From Mesorhizobium ciceri WSM4083 (lineage in GTDB: Bacteria; Pseudomonadota; Alphaproteobacteria; Rhizobiales; Rhizobiaceae), in NCBI RefSeq assembly GCF_000519305.1, contig NZ_JAFG01000005.1, positions 190 to 64,189 on the forward strand: a DNA stretch of 64,000 nucleotides. Direction: 5' to 3'. Positions within the stretch are counted from its first letter, which is position 1; each line of letters opens with the position of its first letter. Made by a program: the position numbers and the translations under genes. Below the pieces are notes generated by a model. That model was not told the origin of the DNA. It did no database searches and worked only from the letters and a program-made list of their open reading frames with translations. Of this stretch, positions 19,314 through 28,314 are shown one piece after another.

Positions 19314-20096
19314 TCAGCCCCCGCCGTGTTTCCCAGTCTGCCGCAACAGATAGACGACCGCGCCCAGCACCATCAAGGCCAGCCCGAACCATGTCAGGGC
19401 ATAGACCAGATGGTTGTTGTGGAACGAAACGACCGTCAGGCCGCCGACCGGCCACCCTCCCGGATTGGGCGTGACATCGGCATCGATGAAATAAGGAGCG
19501 ACCTGCCCGAGGCCTTGCGTCGTGGCGATCGCCTGCATATCGCGCGAATACCAGCGGTTGGCAGCCGGATTGTTCTTACGCAGGAAGCCGCCTTTCGGTT
19601 CGCTGATGCGCAACAGGCCGTGAATTCCGGTGTGATCGCCCGAGGGCTTGCCTTCGAGGCGGGTTGCCGGATCGCGCTTGTCCGTCGGCACGAAGCCCCT
19701 GTTCACCAGAACCGTGAAGCCATCATCGGTGCGGAACTGCGCCATTACCCAGAAACCGCCGCCGAGATCGGTGACCGCCTGGACCAGGGTCTCGCGATCA
19801 CCGAGAAACCGGCCCGTGACGGCAAGCTGGCGATACTCGTCATCCCTGGCGTTGATCGCCGGCCAGGCCGAAGGCCCCGGGGCGGCCACGGGTACCGCCT
19901 TGAGACGCTGGTCAACACGCTCGATCAGGTCGAGCTTCCAGACGCGGCGCTCCAGCTGCCAGACACCAAGCGCCGAGAACCCGGCGATGCCGATGGCCCC
20001 GCAAAGGCAAAGCATCAACAGCGTCCATCTCGAACGCGTAACCCTTTGGCCGTCGCGTGTATTCGAATGCGGTGTCGTCCGCGCCTGCTCGTCCAA
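19314..20096 (-). CDS. SURF1-family cytochrome oxidase assembly protein
   Basis: 260 residues; start is TTG 20096 with AGGGA nine bases upstream. One TM near residues 24-44 (LLMLCLCGAIGIAGFSALGVWQLERR), SURF1 motif GVWQLERRxWKxxLI, a periplasmic domain and a second TM near residues 232-252 with the closing YALTWFGLALM. SURF1 helps heme insertion in oxidase subunit I. Only 15 bp after cyoD, so it is the last gene of the cyoABCD transcript, where it probably matures this quinol oxidase. Confidence 0.9.
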   Translation of the reverse strand: MDEQARTTPHSNTRDGQRVTRSRWTLLMLCLCGAIGIAGFSALGVWQLERRVWKLDLIERVDQRLKAVPVAAPGPSAWPAINARDDEYRQLAVTGRFLGDRETLVQAVTDLGGGFWVMAQFRTDDGFTVLVNRGFVPTDKRDPATRLEGKPSGDHTGIHGLLRISEPKGGFLRKNNPAANRWYSRDMQAIATTQGLGQVAPYFIDADVTPNPGGWPVGGLTVVSFHNNHLVYALTWFGLALMVLGAVVYLLRQTGKHGGG

Positions 20097-20111
20097 AGCC
20101 AGGTCCCTCTC

Positions 20112-20492
20112 TCAGGGTATCTGACTCATGTCATGGCTGGGCATCATGTTGACGTTCAGATGGTACATGACCCAGAGAGAGCCCGTCAGCGCGATCACCA
20201 CCAGGATGAGGGTGAAGATCAGGGCCATCATGGTCCAGCCGCTCTCCGACCTGGTGTTCATATGCAGAAAGAACACCATGTGGACGATGATTTGCACGAC
20301 GGCGAAGGCCATGATGGCAATCGCCGACGCCATCTGATTGCCGAGCGCGTTGGTCATGACCAGCCAGAAGGGAATGGCGGTCAACACGACCGACAGGCCG
20401 AAGCCTGTCAGATAGCCGCGCAGCGAGCCGTGATCGACGCCGTGATGCGCGTGGCTCTGGTCGCTGGTGTCTGTGTGGTGTCCGGCGCTCAT
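20112..20492 (-). CDS. cyoD: Cytochrome o ubiquinol oxidase subunit IV
   Basis: 126 residues from ATG 20492; the frame remains open upstream inside cyoC but this start gives the family-typical N-terminus with a His-rich leader. Three TM segments (about 27-47, 56-77 and 88-110), matching CyoD, a small subunit needed for assembly of bo3-type oxidases. ATGA overlap with cyoC at 20489-20492. Confidence 0.92.
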   Translation of the reverse strand: MSAGHHTDTSDQSHAHHGVDHGSLRGYLTGFGLSVVLTAIPFWLVMTNALGNQMASAIAIMAFAVVQIIVHMVFFLHMNTRSESGWTMMALIFTLILVVIALTGSLWVMYHLNVNMMPSHDMSQIP

Positions 20493-21124
20493 CGCAACAT
20501 TCCCATCAGATAGACGAAGGTGAAGACGCCGATCCAGATGACGTCGAGGAAGTGCCAGAACATGCTCAGGCACATCAGGCGCCGCTGGTTCGCGGCGATC
20601 AGCCCGTACCTGGAGACCTGCACCATCAGCACCACCAGCCAGACCAGGCCGAAGGTGACGTGCAGGCCGTGCGTTCCGACCAGCGTGAAGAACGACGACA
20701 GGAAGCCGCTGCGCTGCGGCGTCGCCCCCTCGTGGATGAAATGGGCGAATTCGTAGAGTTCGATGCTGAGAAAGGCGAGGCCGAACAGGCCAGTGATCAC
20801 CAGCCACACCTGCATGGGTTTCACTCGTCCCTTCGCCATCTCCAGCATCGCGAAGCCGTAAGTGATGGAGGACAGGAGCAGCATGGTGGTGTTCAGCGCG
20901 ACCAGCGGAAGATCGAACAGGTCCTTCGGCGCGGGTCCGGCCGCGTAGTTGCCACCGAGCACGCCGTAGACCGCGAACAGCATCGCGAAGATGAGGCAGT
21001 CGCTCATCAGATAGATCCAGAAGCCGAGCATGGTGCTGCTGCCGCTCTCGGCATGGCCGTGGTCGTCTTCCAGGTGGAAGATCGTGTCGTCGATCACCGT
21101 GTCGGCGTGTGCCATGCTGTTCAC
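20489..21124 (-). CDS. cyoC: Cytochrome o ubiquinol oxidase subunit III
   Basis: 211 residues, five TM segments, heme-copper oxidase subunit III family with [18 protein letters not shown] near the N-terminus and [13 protein letters not shown] in the fourth helix. Lies between cyoB and cyoD with four-base overlaps on both sides, so expression is translationally coupled. Confidence 0.94.
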   Translation of the reverse strand: MNSMAHADTVIDDTIFHLEDDHGHAESGSSTMLGFWIYLMSDCLIFAMLFAVYGVLGGNYAAGPAPKDLFDLPLVALNTTMLLLSSITYGFAMLEMAKGRVKPMQVWLVITGLFGLAFLSIELYEFAHFIHEGATPQRSGFLSSFFTLVGTHGLHVTFGLVWLVVLMVQVSRYGLIAANQRRLMCLSMFWHFLDVIWIGVFTFVYLMGMLR

Positions 21125-23133
21125 CCTGCCTGGCCGTTTGCCGCGAGCAGACGCGTCCGCTCGTCCTCGACGCGCGTCACGTCACTGGAAGGAATGTGGA
21201 AATCCCGGCTGTAGTTGAAGGTATGCGCGATGGCGTAGCCGATCAGGGCGACGAAGCTGACGATCGCCAGCCACCAGATGTACCAGATGAGCGCTACCGC
21301 AAGCACCACGCTCAACCCCGCCAGGATGACGCCGGCTCCTGTGTTGCGCGGCATGTGGATGTCGCGGAAGCCCGTCAACGGACGCTGGTAGCCGCGATTC
21401 TTCATGTCGGCCCAAGCGTCGAGATCATGGACGACCGGCGTGAAGGCGAAATTGTAGGCCGGCGGCGGCGACGAGGTTGCCCATTCGAGCGTACGCCCGT
21501 CCCACGGGTCGCCGGTATCGTCGCGAAGCTGCTCGCGCCGGCGCACGCTGACGAAGATCTGGATGAGGAAGGACAGGATGCCAAGCAGGATCAGGAAGGC
21601 GCCGAAGGCGGCTATGATGAACCAGATCTGCAGCGAGGGATCCTCGAAGGTGCGCAGCCGGCGCGTTACGCCCATCAAGCCGAGGATGTAGAGCGGCATG
21701 AAGGCGAACCAGAAGCCGACCACCCAGAACCAGAACGACATCTTTCCCCAGAACGGATCGAGCCGGAAGCCGAATGCCTTGGGAAACCAGTAGCTGATCC
21801 CGGCAAACAGGCCGAACAGCACGCCGCCGATGATGACGTTGTGGAAGTGCGCGACCAGGAACAGGCTGTTGTGGAGCACGAAGTCGGCCGGCGGAACCGC
21901 GAGCAGCACGCCGGTCATGCCGCCGACAGTGAAGGTCAGCATGAAGGCGACAGTCCACATCATCGGCAGTTCGAAGCGGATGCGGCCGCGGTACATGGTG
22001 AACAGCCAGTTGAATATCTTGGCGCCTGTCGGGATCGAAATGATCATCGTGGTGATGCCGAAGAACGAGTTGACGCTCGCTCCCGACCCCATGGTGAAGA
22101 AGTGATGCAGCCAGACCAGATAGGACAGGATGGTGATGACGATGGTTGCGTAGACCATCGACGTGTAGCCGAAGAGCCGCTTGCCGCAGAAGGCTGAGGT
22201 CACTTCGGAGAATATGCCGAAGGCCGGCAGGATCAGGATGTAGACCTCGGGGTGGCCCCAGATCCAGATCAGGTTCACGTACATCATCGGATTGCCGCCG
22301 AAGTCGTTCGTGAAGAAGTTGGTGCCGACATAGCGGTCGAGAGCCAGCAGGGCCAGCACCGCCGTCAGCACCGGGAAGGCGGCGACGATGAGCACATTGG
22401 TGCAAAGCGCGGTCCAGGTGAAGATCGGCATTCTCATCATGGTCATGCCAGGCGCGCGCATCTTGACAATGGTGCAGACCAGGTTCACGCCCGATAGCAG
22501 CGTGCCGACGCCCGCCACTTGCAGTGCCCAGATATAATAATCGACACCGACATCGGGACTGTAGCCGATACCCGACAGCGGCGGATAGGCAAGCCAGCCG
22601 GTGCGCGCGAATTCGCCGACGAACAGCGACATCATGACGATGACCGCGCCGCCGACCGTCATCCAGAAGCTGAAATTGTTGAGGAACGGAAACGACACGT
22701 CGCGCGCGCCGATCTGCAGCGGGACGACGAAATTCATCAGGCCCGTCACCAGCGGCATCGCCACGAAGAAGATCATGATCACGCCGTGCGCGGTGAAGAT
22801 CTGGTCGTAGTGATGCGAATTGAGATAGCCTTCCGAACCGCCGAAGGCCATCGCCTGCTGGAGCCGCATCATGATGGCGTCGCTGAAGCCGCGCAGCAGC
22901 ATGACGATGCCGAGCACCATGTACATGACACCGATGCGCTTGTGGTCGACGCTGGTGAACCATTCGCGCCACAGATAGCCCCAGAGCTTGAAATAGGTAA
23001 GCGCGCCGACGAGGGCGATGCCGCCCAGCGCGACGACTATGAAGGTCGCGACCACGATGGGCTCGTGCAGCGGCAGCGACTCGAGCGTAAACCGGCCGAA
23101 GATCGCCTTGAGAAGAGCAGGATTGTCGAACAT
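21121..23133 (-). CDS. cyoB: Cytochrome o ubiquinol oxidase subunit I
   Basis: 670 residues, about 15 TM segments. Catalytic subunit carrying low-spin heme b, heme o3 and CuB. Seen: the heme ligand segment [15 protein letters not shown], CuB/cross-linked motif [14 protein letters not shown], the CuB His pair in WLHHFFTM, and [11 protein letters not shown] with the heme ligands. The extra N- and C-terminal TM segments and the missing CuA in the partner subunit are those of quinol rather than cytochrome c oxidases. Pumps protons while reducing oxygen with ubiquinol. Confidence 0.96.
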   Translation of the reverse strand: MFDNPALLKAIFGRFTLESLPLHEPIVVATFIVVALGGIALVGALTYFKLWGYLWREWFTSVDHKRIGVMYMVLGIVMLLRGFSDAIMMRLQQAMAFGGSEGYLNSHHYDQIFTAHGVIMIFFVAMPLVTGLMNFVVPLQIGARDVSFPFLNNFSFWMTVGGAVIVMMSLFVGEFARTGWLAYPPLSGIGYSPDVGVDYYIWALQVAGVGTLLSGVNLVCTIVKMRAPGMTMMRMPIFTWTALCTNVLIVAAFPVLTAVLALLALDRYVGTNFFTNDFGGNPMMYVNLIWIWGHPEVYILILPAFGIFSEVTSAFCGKRLFGYTSMVYATIVITILSYLVWLHHFFTMGSGASVNSFFGITTMIISIPTGAKIFNWLFTMYRGRIRFELPMMWTVAFMLTFTVGGMTGVLLAVPPADFVLHNSLFLVAHFHNVIIGGVLFGLFAGISYWFPKAFGFRLDPFWGKMSFWFWVVGFWFAFMPLYILGLMGVTRRLRTFEDPSLQIWFIIAAFGAFLILLGILSFLIQIFVSVRRREQLRDDTGDPWDGRTLEWATSSPPPAYNFAFTPVVHDLDAWADMKNRGYQRPLTGFRDIHMPRNTGAGVILAGLSVVLAVALIWYIWWLAIVSFVALIGYAIAHTFNYSRDFHIPSSDVTRVEDERTRLLAANGQAG

Positions 23134-23148
23134 GTCTTGCGTGGCGCC

Positions 23149-24318
23149 TCAGGAGTTGAAGGGCGACCGAAGCGTGCCGGTTGCGGAAGGTGACGGCAGT
23201 CGGATCGACAGGGGCAGTGGCCGTTGCAGACCGGCGCCGACGATCGGCGTCGAGGTCATCGGCGTGGCGGATTGATCGGCCTTCGAAGCCGCCAGTGCTT
23301 CTTCGGTCGTGCATATGCTCGCGACATAGGATGGGGCAGGGCCGAATATCGTGCCGCGCCGGGCGAACTTGTCGTACAGCAGCGGAACGGTGTTGCGGAT
23401 GCCGGCCATTCCCAGACCGCCCTTGGCATCGATCTGCGACATCTCGCTCATGCACATCTTGCCGGGCTCGACGCACATGTTGAGGATCGCCTTGTAGAGA
23501 TCGGTATCCACCGCTGCATAGTGGCGCACGGGCTGGTTCTCACTGGGCTGTTCAAGCTCCAGATAGCCGTTTCGGTCGAGCTTGCCGCCGCCGTCCTTTG
23601 CCTTCGCGATCCATGCCTGGAAACCGGCATCGTCGAGGCCGTGGAACGCGAAGCGCATTCCCGAGAAGCCGGCGCCGCTGTAATTGGCTGAGAACCCTTC
23701 ATAGTTGCCGGGCTTGTTCATGACCGCGTGCAGCCTGGTTTCCATACCCGGCATCGCATAGATCTGGCCGGCCAGTGCTGGAATGTAGAAGGAGTTCATC
23801 ACCGATGCGGAGGTGATGCGAAAGCTGATCGGCCGGTCGACCGGCGCAGCCAGTTCGTTGACCGCCGCGACGCCGTACTCCGGATAGATGAACAGCCATT
23901 TCCAGTCGAGCGCGACGACTTCGACCTCAAGCGGGCGCACGTCCGGCAGCAGCGGCTTGCCGGCCGCTACACGTCCGATCGGACGATAGGGGTCAAGCAG
24001 ATGGGTCCCCATCCAGGTCACTGCGCCCAGGCAGATGATGATCAGAAGCGGCACAGCCCAGATGACGAGCTCGAGATGGGTCGAGTGGTCCCAATCCGGC
24101 TCGTAGCGCGCCTCGCGGTTGGACTGGCGGTATCGCCAGGCAAAGAATATGGTGAGAGCCATCACCGGTATGATGACGATCAGCATCAGTGCCGTGGACA
24201 CCATCAGCAGGTCGCGCTGCTGCGCGGCGACGTCGCCGGCAGGGTTCAGGACGACCATGCTGCAGGAGCCGAGCGATGCCAGCAGGGGCAGCAGGAAAAG
24301 GGTACGGAGACGGCTCAA
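23149..24318 (-). CDS. cyoA: Cytochrome o ubiquinol oxidase subunit II (lipoprotein)
   Basis: 389 residues; starts at TTG 24318, as no ATG lies in frame upstream. Signal peptide with lipobox LGSC (Cys near residue 19), two TM segments (about 39-62 and 85-107) and a periplasmic cupredoxin-like domain that lacks the CuA ligands, as expected of a quinol oxidase. The C-terminus after residue 320 is a long Ala/Ser/Pro tail. First gene of the leftward operon cyoABCD-SURF1. The intergenic region ahead of it carries two palindromes. Confidence 0.94.
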   Translation of the reverse strand: MSRLRTLFLLPLLASLGSCSMVVLNPAGDVAAQQRDLLMVSTALMLIVIIPVMALTIFFAWRYRQSNREARYEPDWDHSTHLELVIWAVPLLIIICLGAVTWMGTHLLDPYRPIGRVAAGKPLLPDVRPLEVEVVALDWKWLFIYPEYGVAAVNELAAPVDRPISFRITSASVMNSFYIPALAGQIYAMPGMETRLHAVMNKPGNYEGFSANYSGAGFSGMRFAFHGLDDAGFQAWIAKAKDGGGKLDRNGYLELEQPSENQPVRHYAAVDTDLYKAILNMCVEPGKMCMSEMSQIDAKGGLGMAGIRNTVPLLYDKFARRGTIFGPAPSYVASICTTEEALAASKADQSATPMTSTPIVGAGLQRPLPLSIRLPSPSATGTLRSPFNS

Positions 24319-24370
24319 TGTATGACCTGTCGGTTGTTCCCCCCAGTGCTAACCGCACCGCGGCAATGAA

Positions 24371-24395
24371 GGCATTGGACAATTTGTCCAATGCC
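24371..24395. promoter_or_regulatory. Perfect 25-bp palindrome between cyoA and MFS gene
   Basis: Left arm GGCATTGGACAA at 24371-24382, a single T at 24383, and the exact complement at 24384-24395. It lies 53 bp upstream of cyoA and 90 bp upstream of the divergent transporter gene, a good place for a dimeric repressor or activator controlling both. The factor is unknown; it does not match the published RegA/RegR box well. Confidence 0.6.
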
Positions 24396-24398
24396 GCA

Positions 24399-24417
24399 AT
24401 GACGCGGCAGGCGTCAT
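24399..24417. promoter_or_regulatory. Second palindrome (ATGACGC-N5-GCGTCAT)
   Basis: Perfect 7-bp arms at 24399-24405 and 24411-24417, four bases from the 25-bp palindrome. Likely a second operator, possibly for another regulator or for the ActR-like regulator encoded downstream; identity not determined. Confidence 0.45.
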
Positions 24418-24484
24418 CAAAGCATCTGGCCCGCGCACATGGCAAGCGATCGTATGAGACTGCGGCGGGGCGACGGAGAATGCT

Positions 24485-25798
24485 GTGAGCCCAACTTCGA
24501 AGATCGAAGCCGACGCAAGACGGCTCGCCGCGCGCCATCATGAGGTGAAGCCCGGCGAAATCGCCGTTGGCGTCATCATCGGCAGGACGTCGGAATTCTT
24601 CGACTTCTTCGTCTACGCGATCGCTTCCGTCATCGTTTTTCCCAAGCTCGTATTTCCTTATGCCGACCCGTTGACCGGCACGCTCTACTCCTTCGCCATC
24701 TTCGCGCTTGCCTTCATCGCGCGGCCGATCGGGACGGCGATTTTCACCGCGCTCGACCGCGCCTACGGACGCAGCGCCAAGCTCACCATCGCGCTGTTCC
24801 TGCTGGGGACCTCGACCGTGTCGATCGCCTTCGTGCCCGGCTACGACCAGATCGGCCCGGCTTCGGCCTGGCTGCTGGCCATGTTCCGGATCGGTCAGGG
24901 ACTGGCGCTGGGCGGGACATGGGACGGACTTGCCTCGCTGCTGGCGTTGAATGCGCCCGAAAAGCGCCGCGGCTGGTATGCGATGATCCCGCAGTTGGGT
25001 GCGCCACTCGGGCTCATCGTTGCCAGCGCCCTGTTTGCATATTTCGTCGGCAACCTGTCGGCCGAAGACTTCTTCAGCTGGGGCTGGCGCTACCCGTTCT
25101 TTGTCGCCTTCGCCATCAACGTCGTCGCCCTGTTCGCACGGCTGCGCATCGTGGTGACGCCGGAATACACCAAACTGTTCGAAGGCCAGGAACTGGAGCC
25201 GACTTCCGTCCGCGAGACGTTGCGCGCCGAAGGGCGCACTGTCGTGCTCGGCGCCTTCGCGCCGCTGGCGAGCTTCGCCCTGTTCCACATGGTGACGGTG
25301 TTTCCTCTGTCCTGGATTTTCCTGTTCACCCGCGAGGGACCGGCGCGGTTCCTGGTCATCGAGACGATCGGAGCCTTCTTCGGCCTGGCGGCGATCGCGA
25401 TCTCGGGCTTCGTCGCCGACCGGGTTGGGCGTTGGCCCTTGCTCGGAGGCTCGGCGGTGGCCATTGCCGTGTTCAGCGGTTTCGCGCCACAGCTGCTCGA
25501 TGGCGGCTTCGTCGGAGAGTCCGTCTTCATGGTCTTGGGCTTCGTCCTGCTCGGCCTGTCGTTCGGCCAGTCTTCAGGAGCACTCGCCTCGAACTTTTCA
25601 AAGACCTACCGCTATACAGGGGCGGCGCTGACCTCGGATCTCGCCTGGCTGTTCGGGGCGGGCTTCGCCCCCATAGTCGCCCTGTTCCTGTCCGCCCATT
25701 TCGGGCTGATCTCATCAGGCGCCTATCTGTTGTCGGGAGCGCTATGCACGTTGCTTGCGCTGAGGCTCAACCAGCGCCTGGATCGGACGCCCGCTTGA
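24485..25798 (+). CDS. MFS transporter (metabolite:H+ symporter type)
   Basis: 437 residues from GTG 24485 with GGAG eight bases upstream. About 12 TM segments; the N-terminal RTSEFFDFFVYAIASVIVFPKLVF and the GxxxD-(R/K) loop (ALDRAYGRSAKLT, ADRVGRWPLL) mark the MHS/ShiA-KgtP branch of the major facilitator superfamily. Such carriers import organic acids or osmolytes; the substrate cannot be named. It heads a likely operon with the ActS- and ActR-like genes and is divergent from the cyo operon. Confidence 0.88.
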   Translation: MSPTSKIEADARRLAARHHEVKPGEIAVGVIIGRTSEFFDFFVYAIASVIVFPKLVFPYADPLTGTLYSFAIFALAFIARPIGTAIFTALDRAYGRSAKLTIALFLLGTSTVSIAFVPGYDQIGPASAWLLAMFRIGQGLALGGTWDGLASLLALNAPEKRRGWYAMIPQLGAPLGLIVASALFAYFVGNLSAEDFFSWGWRYPFFVAFAINVVALFARLRIVVTPEYTKLFEGQELEPTSVRETLRAEGRTVVLGAFAPLASFALFHMVTVFPLSWIFLFTREGPARFLVIETIGAFFGLAAIAISGFVADRVGRWPLLGGSAVAIAVFSGFAPQLLDGGFVGESVFMVLGFVLLGLSFGQSSGALASNFSKTYRYTGAALTSDLAWLFGAGFAPIVALFLSAHFGLISSGAYLLSGALCTLLALRLNQRLDRTPA

Positions 25799-25836
25799 GT
25801 GACCTGCTTGGCCAGGGCTGGGGACCTCCCGGCCCA

Positions 25837-27117
25837 ATGACTCTGCACGACAAGACCAACAAACAGAATTTCCTGCTTCTGATCCAACTGCGCTGGATCG
25901 CGGTCGGTGGTCAAATCGTGACGATCCTGTTCGTCCGCTACGCGCTTGGCATCGGCCTGCCGCTGGTGCCGATGGCGGTGGTGATCCTGCTGCTGATCGC
26001 TCTCAACGTCGCCAGCCTGCGCCGGCACAGCAGCCAGGACGCGATCACCAACACCGAGCTGTTTCTTGGGCTGCTGCTCGACGTCACCGCGTTGACGGTC
26101 CAGCTTTACCTGAGCGGCGGTGCGTCCAACCCCTTCATTTCGCTTTACCTGCTCCAGGTCATCCTGGGCGCGGTGCTGCTGGAGACATGGTCGGTCTGGG
26201 CGCTTGTCTTCATTGCAAGCACGTGCTTCATCGCGCTGACCACTTTCTACCGTGAGATCAGCCTGCCCGCCGCACACGGTGCCGGGCTGTTCAGCCTGCA
26301 CATCCAGGGCATGTTCATCTGTTTTGTCCTGGCGGCAACGCTTCTGGTGCTGTTCATCACCAGGGTCCAGAACAACATTCGCACCCGCGACGCCCATCTT
26401 GCGGATTTGCGCCAGCAATCGGCGGAGGAGGCTCACATCGTCAGGATGGGCCTGCTCGCCTCCGGCGCCGCGCATGAACTCGGCACGCCGCTGGCCACGC
26501 TTTCCGTCATCCTCAACGACTGGCAGCGCATGCCGGCTCTCGAAGCCGATCCGGATCTGGCGCAGGAAATCCGGGAGATGCAGGGCCAGTTGGACCGTTG
26601 CAAGAAGATCGTTTCGGGAATCCTGATGTCGTCGGGCGAATTGCGCGGCGAAGGCACGGTTCGCACCTCCGTCGACGCTTTCCTGGCGGAGCTGGTGGCC
26701 GAATGGAAATCGACACGATTGCCGCAAGGTTTCGAATACACCAGGCGTTTCGGCGCCAACCAGGAGATCGTCTCCGATCCCGCGCTCAAACAGGTGATGT
26801 TCAATGTACTGGACAACGCACTTGAAGCGTCGCCTCTATGGGTGGGGTTGACCGTCAGCCGCCAGGCGAACGATCTCATCATCGAAGTTGTCGACGTGGG
26901 ACCGGGATTTGAAGAAGCCATGCTTGCAGAATTTGGCAAGCCCTACACGTCGACCAAAAACCGACCAGGCAGCGGGCTCGGCCTGTTTCTGGTCGTCAAT
27001 GTCATCCGCAAGCTGGGGGGTACCGTCACCGTAAGAAACAGAACCGAGGGGGGAGCTTCGGTCACGTTGAATCTGCCGCTGGCTGCTCTGTCTCCGCGAG
27101 GGCACAATGCCGACTAA
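25837..27117 (+). CDS. ActS/RegB/PrrB-like redox-responsive sensor kinase
   Basis: 426 residues from ATG 25837; a TTG at 25795 overlapping the transporter stop would add 14 residues. Five to six TM segments (residues 15-175), with GGASNPF at 94-100, which matches the GGxxNPF quinone-site motif of RegB. H-box GAAHELGTPLATLS with His213, then QLDRCKKIV with Cys255 at the position of the RegB redox-active cysteine, and ATPase motifs DNALEAS and GSGLGLFLV. Senses respiratory redox state and phosphorylates the following regulator. Its location beside the quinol oxidase operon fits that role. Confidence 0.85.
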   Translation: MTLHDKTNKQNFLLLIQLRWIAVGGQIVTILFVRYALGIGLPLVPMAVVILLLIALNVASLRRHSSQDAITNTELFLGLLLDVTALTVQLYLSGGASNPFISLYLLQVILGAVLLETWSVWALVFIASTCFIALTTFYREISLPAAHGAGLFSLHIQGMFICFVLAATLLVLFITRVQNNIRTRDAHLADLRQQSAEEAHIVRMGLLASGAAHELGTPLATLSVILNDWQRMPALEADPDLAQEIREMQGQLDRCKKIVSGILMSSGELRGEGTVRTSVDAFLAELVAEWKSTRLPQGFEYTRRFGANQEIVSDPALKQVMFNVLDNALEASPLWVGLTVSRQANDLIIEVVDVGPGFEEAMLAEFGKPYTSTKNRPGSGLGLFLVVNVIRKLGGTVTVRNRTEGGASVTLNLPLAALSPRGHNAD

Positions 27118-27640
27118 ACGCACGCTGTTGATCGTCGAGGACGACATCGCCTTTGCCAACGCACTGCGCCGGTCTTTCGAACGGCGTGATTACGAAACGC
27201 ATAGCTGCCGGAGCGTCGACGGCGTGCATGCGCTGATCGGCACCGTTGCCTTCCAATATGCCGTCGTCGATCTCAAGCTTGCCAGCGGCTCGGGCCTGGA
27301 ATGCGTCAGGGCGCTGCACGAGCACGATCCTGAAATGCGGATCGTCGTGTTGACCGGCTTTGCAAGCATCGCCACCGCTGTCGAGGCGATCAAGCTCGGC
27401 GCCTGCCAGTATCTCGCCAAACCCGCCAACACCGACGACATTGAAGCCGCTTTCGGCCAGGTCGAGGGCAATGCTTCGGTGCCGCTCGCCGAGCGACCAA
27501 CCTCGATAAAGAACCTCGAATGGGAGCGCATCCACGAAATGCTGGTGGAGGCCGACTTCAACATTTCCGAGACAGCACGACGGTTGGGCATGCACCGTCG
27601 GACGCTGGCGCGGAAGCTGGAGAAGAGGCGTGTAAAGTAG
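27107..27640 (+). CDS. ActR/RegA/PrrA-like response regulator
   Basis: 177 residues: receiver domain with acidic pocket EDD and phospho-acceptor Asp55 (YAVVDLKLASGSGLE), a proline-containing linker (SVPLAERPTS) and a Fis-type HTH (NISETARRLGMHRRTLARKL). Size and layout are those of the global redox regulators RegA/ActR, though it diverges from the highly conserved RegA HTH, so it may be a second, specialised copy. Overlaps the kinase gene by 11 bp. Probable target is the divergent cyo operon (inference). Confidence 0.85.
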   Translation: MPTKRTLLIVEDDIAFANALRRSFERRDYETHSCRSVDGVHALIGTVAFQYAVVDLKLASGSGLECVRALHEHDPEMRIVVLTGFASIATAVEAIKLGACQYLAKPANTDDIEAAFGQVEGNASVPLAERPTSIKNLEWERIHEMLVEADFNISETARRLGMHRRTLARKLEKRRVK

Positions 27641-27768
27641 ACACGATCTACCGGGCATCGCACATTGTGCCGATACCAATGATAAAATTGATGCCGGCAA
27701 CAATCGTTACATTCGAACGATGTCCTCCGAAGGGAAAAAATTGGCAGGGCAGGGATTAAAATCCCCAC

Positions 27769-28314
27769 ATGCTCCGTAAACAGGACATGAAACCGTCGAT
27801 GCCACGCTTTGACATCATAGGACAGCTCGGTTCGCTGCGCCGCTATGCGCGCTCGCTGACGCGCGACAGCACCGACGCCGAGGATCTTGTCCATGACGCG
27901 CTGGTGCGCGCCTATGAGCGGCGCAGCACGTTCCGCTCCGGCGGAAACCTGCGCGCGTGGCTGCTGTCGATCGTCCACAACACCTTCATCGACAAGATGC
28001 GGTCCCGCAAGTCCGAAGCGTCGCGCCTCGAACAGGCTGGATACCTCGCCGACGGCAGCACGCCGGCACCGCAGGAACATTCGGTGCGCCTGGCGCAGGT
28101 GCGCCAGGCTTTTTTCAGCCTGCCGGAAGAACAGCGTTCAGCGCTGCACCTCGTCGCCATCGAAGGCCTCTCCTACCAGCAGGCCGCCGATGCCAGCGGC
28201 GTGCCGCTCGGCACGCTGATGTCACGCATCGGCAGGGCGCGCGCCGCACTGCGCGAGATGGAGGAGCCGGCGAAGGCAAAAAACCACCTCAGGATCGTTG
28301 GAGGCCCGTCATGA
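27769..28314 (+). CDS. ECF RNA polymerase sigma factor
   Basis: 181 residues from ATG 27769; ATG 27787 is an alternative. Sigma region 2 (RYARSLTRDSTDAEDLVHDALVRAYER) and region 4 (LPEEQRSALHLVAIEGLSYQQAADASGVPLGTLMSRIGRARAALR). No extra domain. The next gene, overlapping by ATGA, encodes a membrane protein of the anti-sigma type, so its activity is likely held by that partner. It is not in a phyR-nepR context and so is probably not the general stress sigma EcfG itself. Confidence 0.88.
   Translation: MLRKQDMKPSMPRFDIIGQLGSLRRYARSLTRDSTDAEDLVHDALVRAYERRSTFRSGGNLRAWLLSIVHNTFIDKMRSRKSEASRLEQAGYLADGSTPAPQEHSVRLAQVRQAFFSLPEEQRSALHLVAIEGLSYQQAADASGVPLGTLMSRIGRARAALREMEEPAKAKNHLRIVGGPS

Noticed and set aside
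20493..20807. Extended N-terminus of CyoD
   Set aside because: It overlaps cyoC in another frame; the ATGA junction at 20489-20492 gives the family start.
24919..25836. Long open frame upstream of the ActS-like start
   Set aside because: It is a shadow of the transporter gene in another frame; the kinase family begins at ATG 25837 (or TTG 25795).
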